In this document: positions 6,719 through 7,956 of the stretch, piece after piece
Numbering within the stretch: position 1 is the first letter of the stretch
Layout of the letters: each line of letters opens with the position of its first letter
NCBI GenBank assembly: GCA_030746455.1
Contig: JASLMQ010001077.1
Coordinates: 1 to 7,956, forward strand
Direction: 5' to 3'
Length of the DNA stretch: 7,956 nt
Source of the DNA: Candidatus Latescibacterota bacterium
Lineage (GTDB): Bacteria > Latescibacterota > UBA2968 > GCA-2709665
Notes under the pieces: generated by a model
Told to the model about the DNA's origin: nothing
What the model saw: only the letters and a program-made list of their open reading frames with translations
Database searches by the model: none
Made by a program: the position numbers and the translations under genes

Positions 6719-6722
6719 ATGC

Positions 6723-7916
6723 CTAGACAGAGCCCGCGGCCGCTTCCGACGCGCGTTGCTCCTCCCCAGGATCGGGAAGCGCGGCGACCAGAAGGGCGGC
6801 GGGAAGCAGGAACGACGAAACACACGCGAGGGCAAAGGCGACCGAAACCGTTTCGGCAAGGAGACCGACCAGGGGGATGAGGGCACCGGACGTTGCCCAC
6901 GAGAAACCCATCACCAATCCCGTGGCGGCGCTGGTGTTCTCGGGAAGGATGCGCTGGGCCAGAACGATGTTGGTGCTGAGGCCCATGTCGAATATGAACC
7001 CCGCCACGAAGTAGAGCGGAAGCGCCACTCCCGAGTCCAGGGCGGTGAACCCCACGAAGAAGGGCGCGGACAACACACTGGAAAGGCAGAGCAGCTTGCG
7101 CGGCGAGACCCGGTCGCCAATGTAGCCGCCGACGACGCGGCCCAGCATGCTGGCGACGAGGAATCCAGACAGGACCCACCCGATTTTCCCTGTGGACCAA
7201 CCTCTTTCCTCACCGAGCAGCGAGGTGAAATTGACGTATCCGGAGTGGCTGAGGTAGCGAAGCACGCTGATCACGTAGAGAAGGAGCAGCGGCCGCATGG
7301 CGGCCGTCCGGAGGATAGAAAGCCCAATGCTGGCCGGCCTCTCTTGCCCGGTCTCCGGCCTGCTGCCTCTGGACTTCAGGAGCAGGAGTAGGGAAAGGGC
7401 GAGCCCGGGGAACATGAGAACCCAGAAGCTTTCGAGGCCGAAGCGCTCCACGATCTGAGTGCCCGTCACCGGGGAGATGGCCATACCGAGGGTTCCGCCG
7501 GTGAGGAAGATGGACAGGGCGAAGTTGGCTCGGCCGGGCGCGAAGGCCGTGACGAGGCTGGCCCCCGTGGGGTGGAACAGGGAGGAACCGAAGGCAGACA
7601 GGACCAGGAAAAGGGCCAGCAGCGGGGCGGTGGGGGCAAATCCGATGGCCGACACACAGACCCCGCAGACCGCCAGACCCAGCGCGGCAAGCGCCACCCG
7701 GTTCTTCCGGTCCGCGAAATACCCCATCAGAGGCTGAGGAATCGAGCCGCAGACCGACACGACCGTAGGGATCAGAGAAACCTGGACCAGGGAGAGTCCG
7801 AATCGCGCCTTGAAGAGGGCCAGCAGCGGGGGACAGAGGGTCATGTAGAAGTCCACCGCGGTGTGTGCCAGGGTGATGTACCAGGTGCGGCGAAGCCCGT
7901 TCTGGGCGAGGGACAT
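6723..7916 (-). CDS. MFS transporter, Fsr (fosmidomycin resistance)-like
   Basis: Predicted inner-membrane secondary transporter of 397 residues with about 12 hydrophobic helices. The major-facilitator loop motif between helices 2 and 3 is GYFADRKNR (65-73), with a second-half counterpart GGYIGDRVSPRK (263-274). An early HTAVDFYMTLCPPLL (18-32) and SSLFHPTGAS (111-120) resemble the Fsr group, where SSVFHPE-type segments occur, suggesting a proton-driven drug or metabolite exporter. The substrate is unproven, and Fsr-like proteins are widespread without being resistance genes. The ATG at 7916 has only a weak upstream GGA. The 40 nt to the window edge hold no complete promoter that I can support. 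The stop at 6723 is 4 nt from the peptidase start, so the two are probably one operon. Confidence 0.9.
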   Translation of the reverse strand: MSLAQNGLRRTWYITLAHTAVDFYMTLCPPLLALFKARFGLSLVQVSLIPTVVSVCGSIPQPLMGYFADRKNRVALAALGLAVCGVCVSAIGFAPTAPLLALFLVLSAFGSSLFHPTGASLVTAFAPGRANFALSIFLTGGTLGMAISPVTGTQIVERFGLESFWVLMFPGLALSLLLLLKSRGSRPETGQERPASIGLSILRTAAMRPLLLLYVISVLRYLSHSGYVNFTSLLGEERGWSTGKIGWVLSGFLVASMLGRVVGGYIGDRVSPRKLLCLSSVLSAPFFVGFTALDSGVALPLYFVAGFIFDMGLSTNIVLAQRILPENTSAATGLVMGFSWATSGALIPLVGLLAETVSVAFALACVSSFLLPAALLVAALPDPGEEQRASEAAAGSV

Positions 7917-7956
7917 GGGCAGGTCCGATTGGGTGGAGTGCCGAAGCGGTATGAGA

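Noticed and set aside
6719..6886. A 56-codon upstream extension of the peptidase.
   Set aside because: It overlaps the MFS coding end and would bury the signal peptide behind a Pro/Arg-rich stretch. The ATG at 6718 gives a normal signal sequence.
7290..7306. A 7-bp GC hairpin with a 3-nt loop in the MFS gene.
   Set aside because: It is formed by ordinary GC-rich Ala/Arg/Met codons inside a well-defined coding frame.

Overview
The window is GC-rich DNA (by eye well above 60% G+C) from a free-living bacterium. It carries five protein genes, all on the minus strand, so the reading order is from the right edge to the left. No RNA gene, insertion sequence or CRISPR array is visible. The large secreted peptidase ends in a duplicated Asp-rich EF-hand tail (units of the kind D-x-[DN]-x-[DN]-G-x-V-x-F-S-D-F-x-x-F-A). 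I associate such tails with environmental, often uncultured phyla such as Latescibacterota, Gemmatimonadota or Poribacteria-like lineages. That placement is inference and no marker gene is present to test it.

Right part (7916 to 2948): a 12-helix MFS exporter resembling the fosmidomycin-resistance (Fsr) group is followed after only 4 nt by a 1256-residue secreted S8 subtilase. The subtilase has a signal peptide, an inhibitor-type propeptide, a complete Asp/His/Ser catalytic domain, seven FG-GAP-like Ca-binding repeats, a fibronectin III-like domain, an Ig-like domain and the C-terminal EF-hand pair. The two genes look co-transcribed and translationally coupled.

Middle (2947 to 2826): a 122-nt gap holds a good sigma70-type promoter for the left block (TTGACA, 17-nt spacer, TACCAT).

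Left part (2825 to 171): an isochorismatase-like cysteine hydrolase without a recognisable catalytic lysine, a beta-class DNA methyltransferase (probably N4-cytosine) starting 6 nt after the hydrolase stop codon, and a classical short-chain dehydrogenase/reductase 81 nt further on. The hydrolase and reductase would suit a small-molecule degradation pathway. The methyltransferase has no restriction partner in the window. A perfect 16-bp AT-rich palindrome lies 21 nt upstream of the methyltransferase start, inside the last codons of the hydrolase gene; it is the most interesting non-coding signal here.

Left edge (1 to 170): no gene. It holds a possible long wobble-paired stem just after the last stop codon, a three-copy 7-nt repeat, and a set of complementary arms that could fold as a three-way junction. 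All are short enough that chance must be considered.
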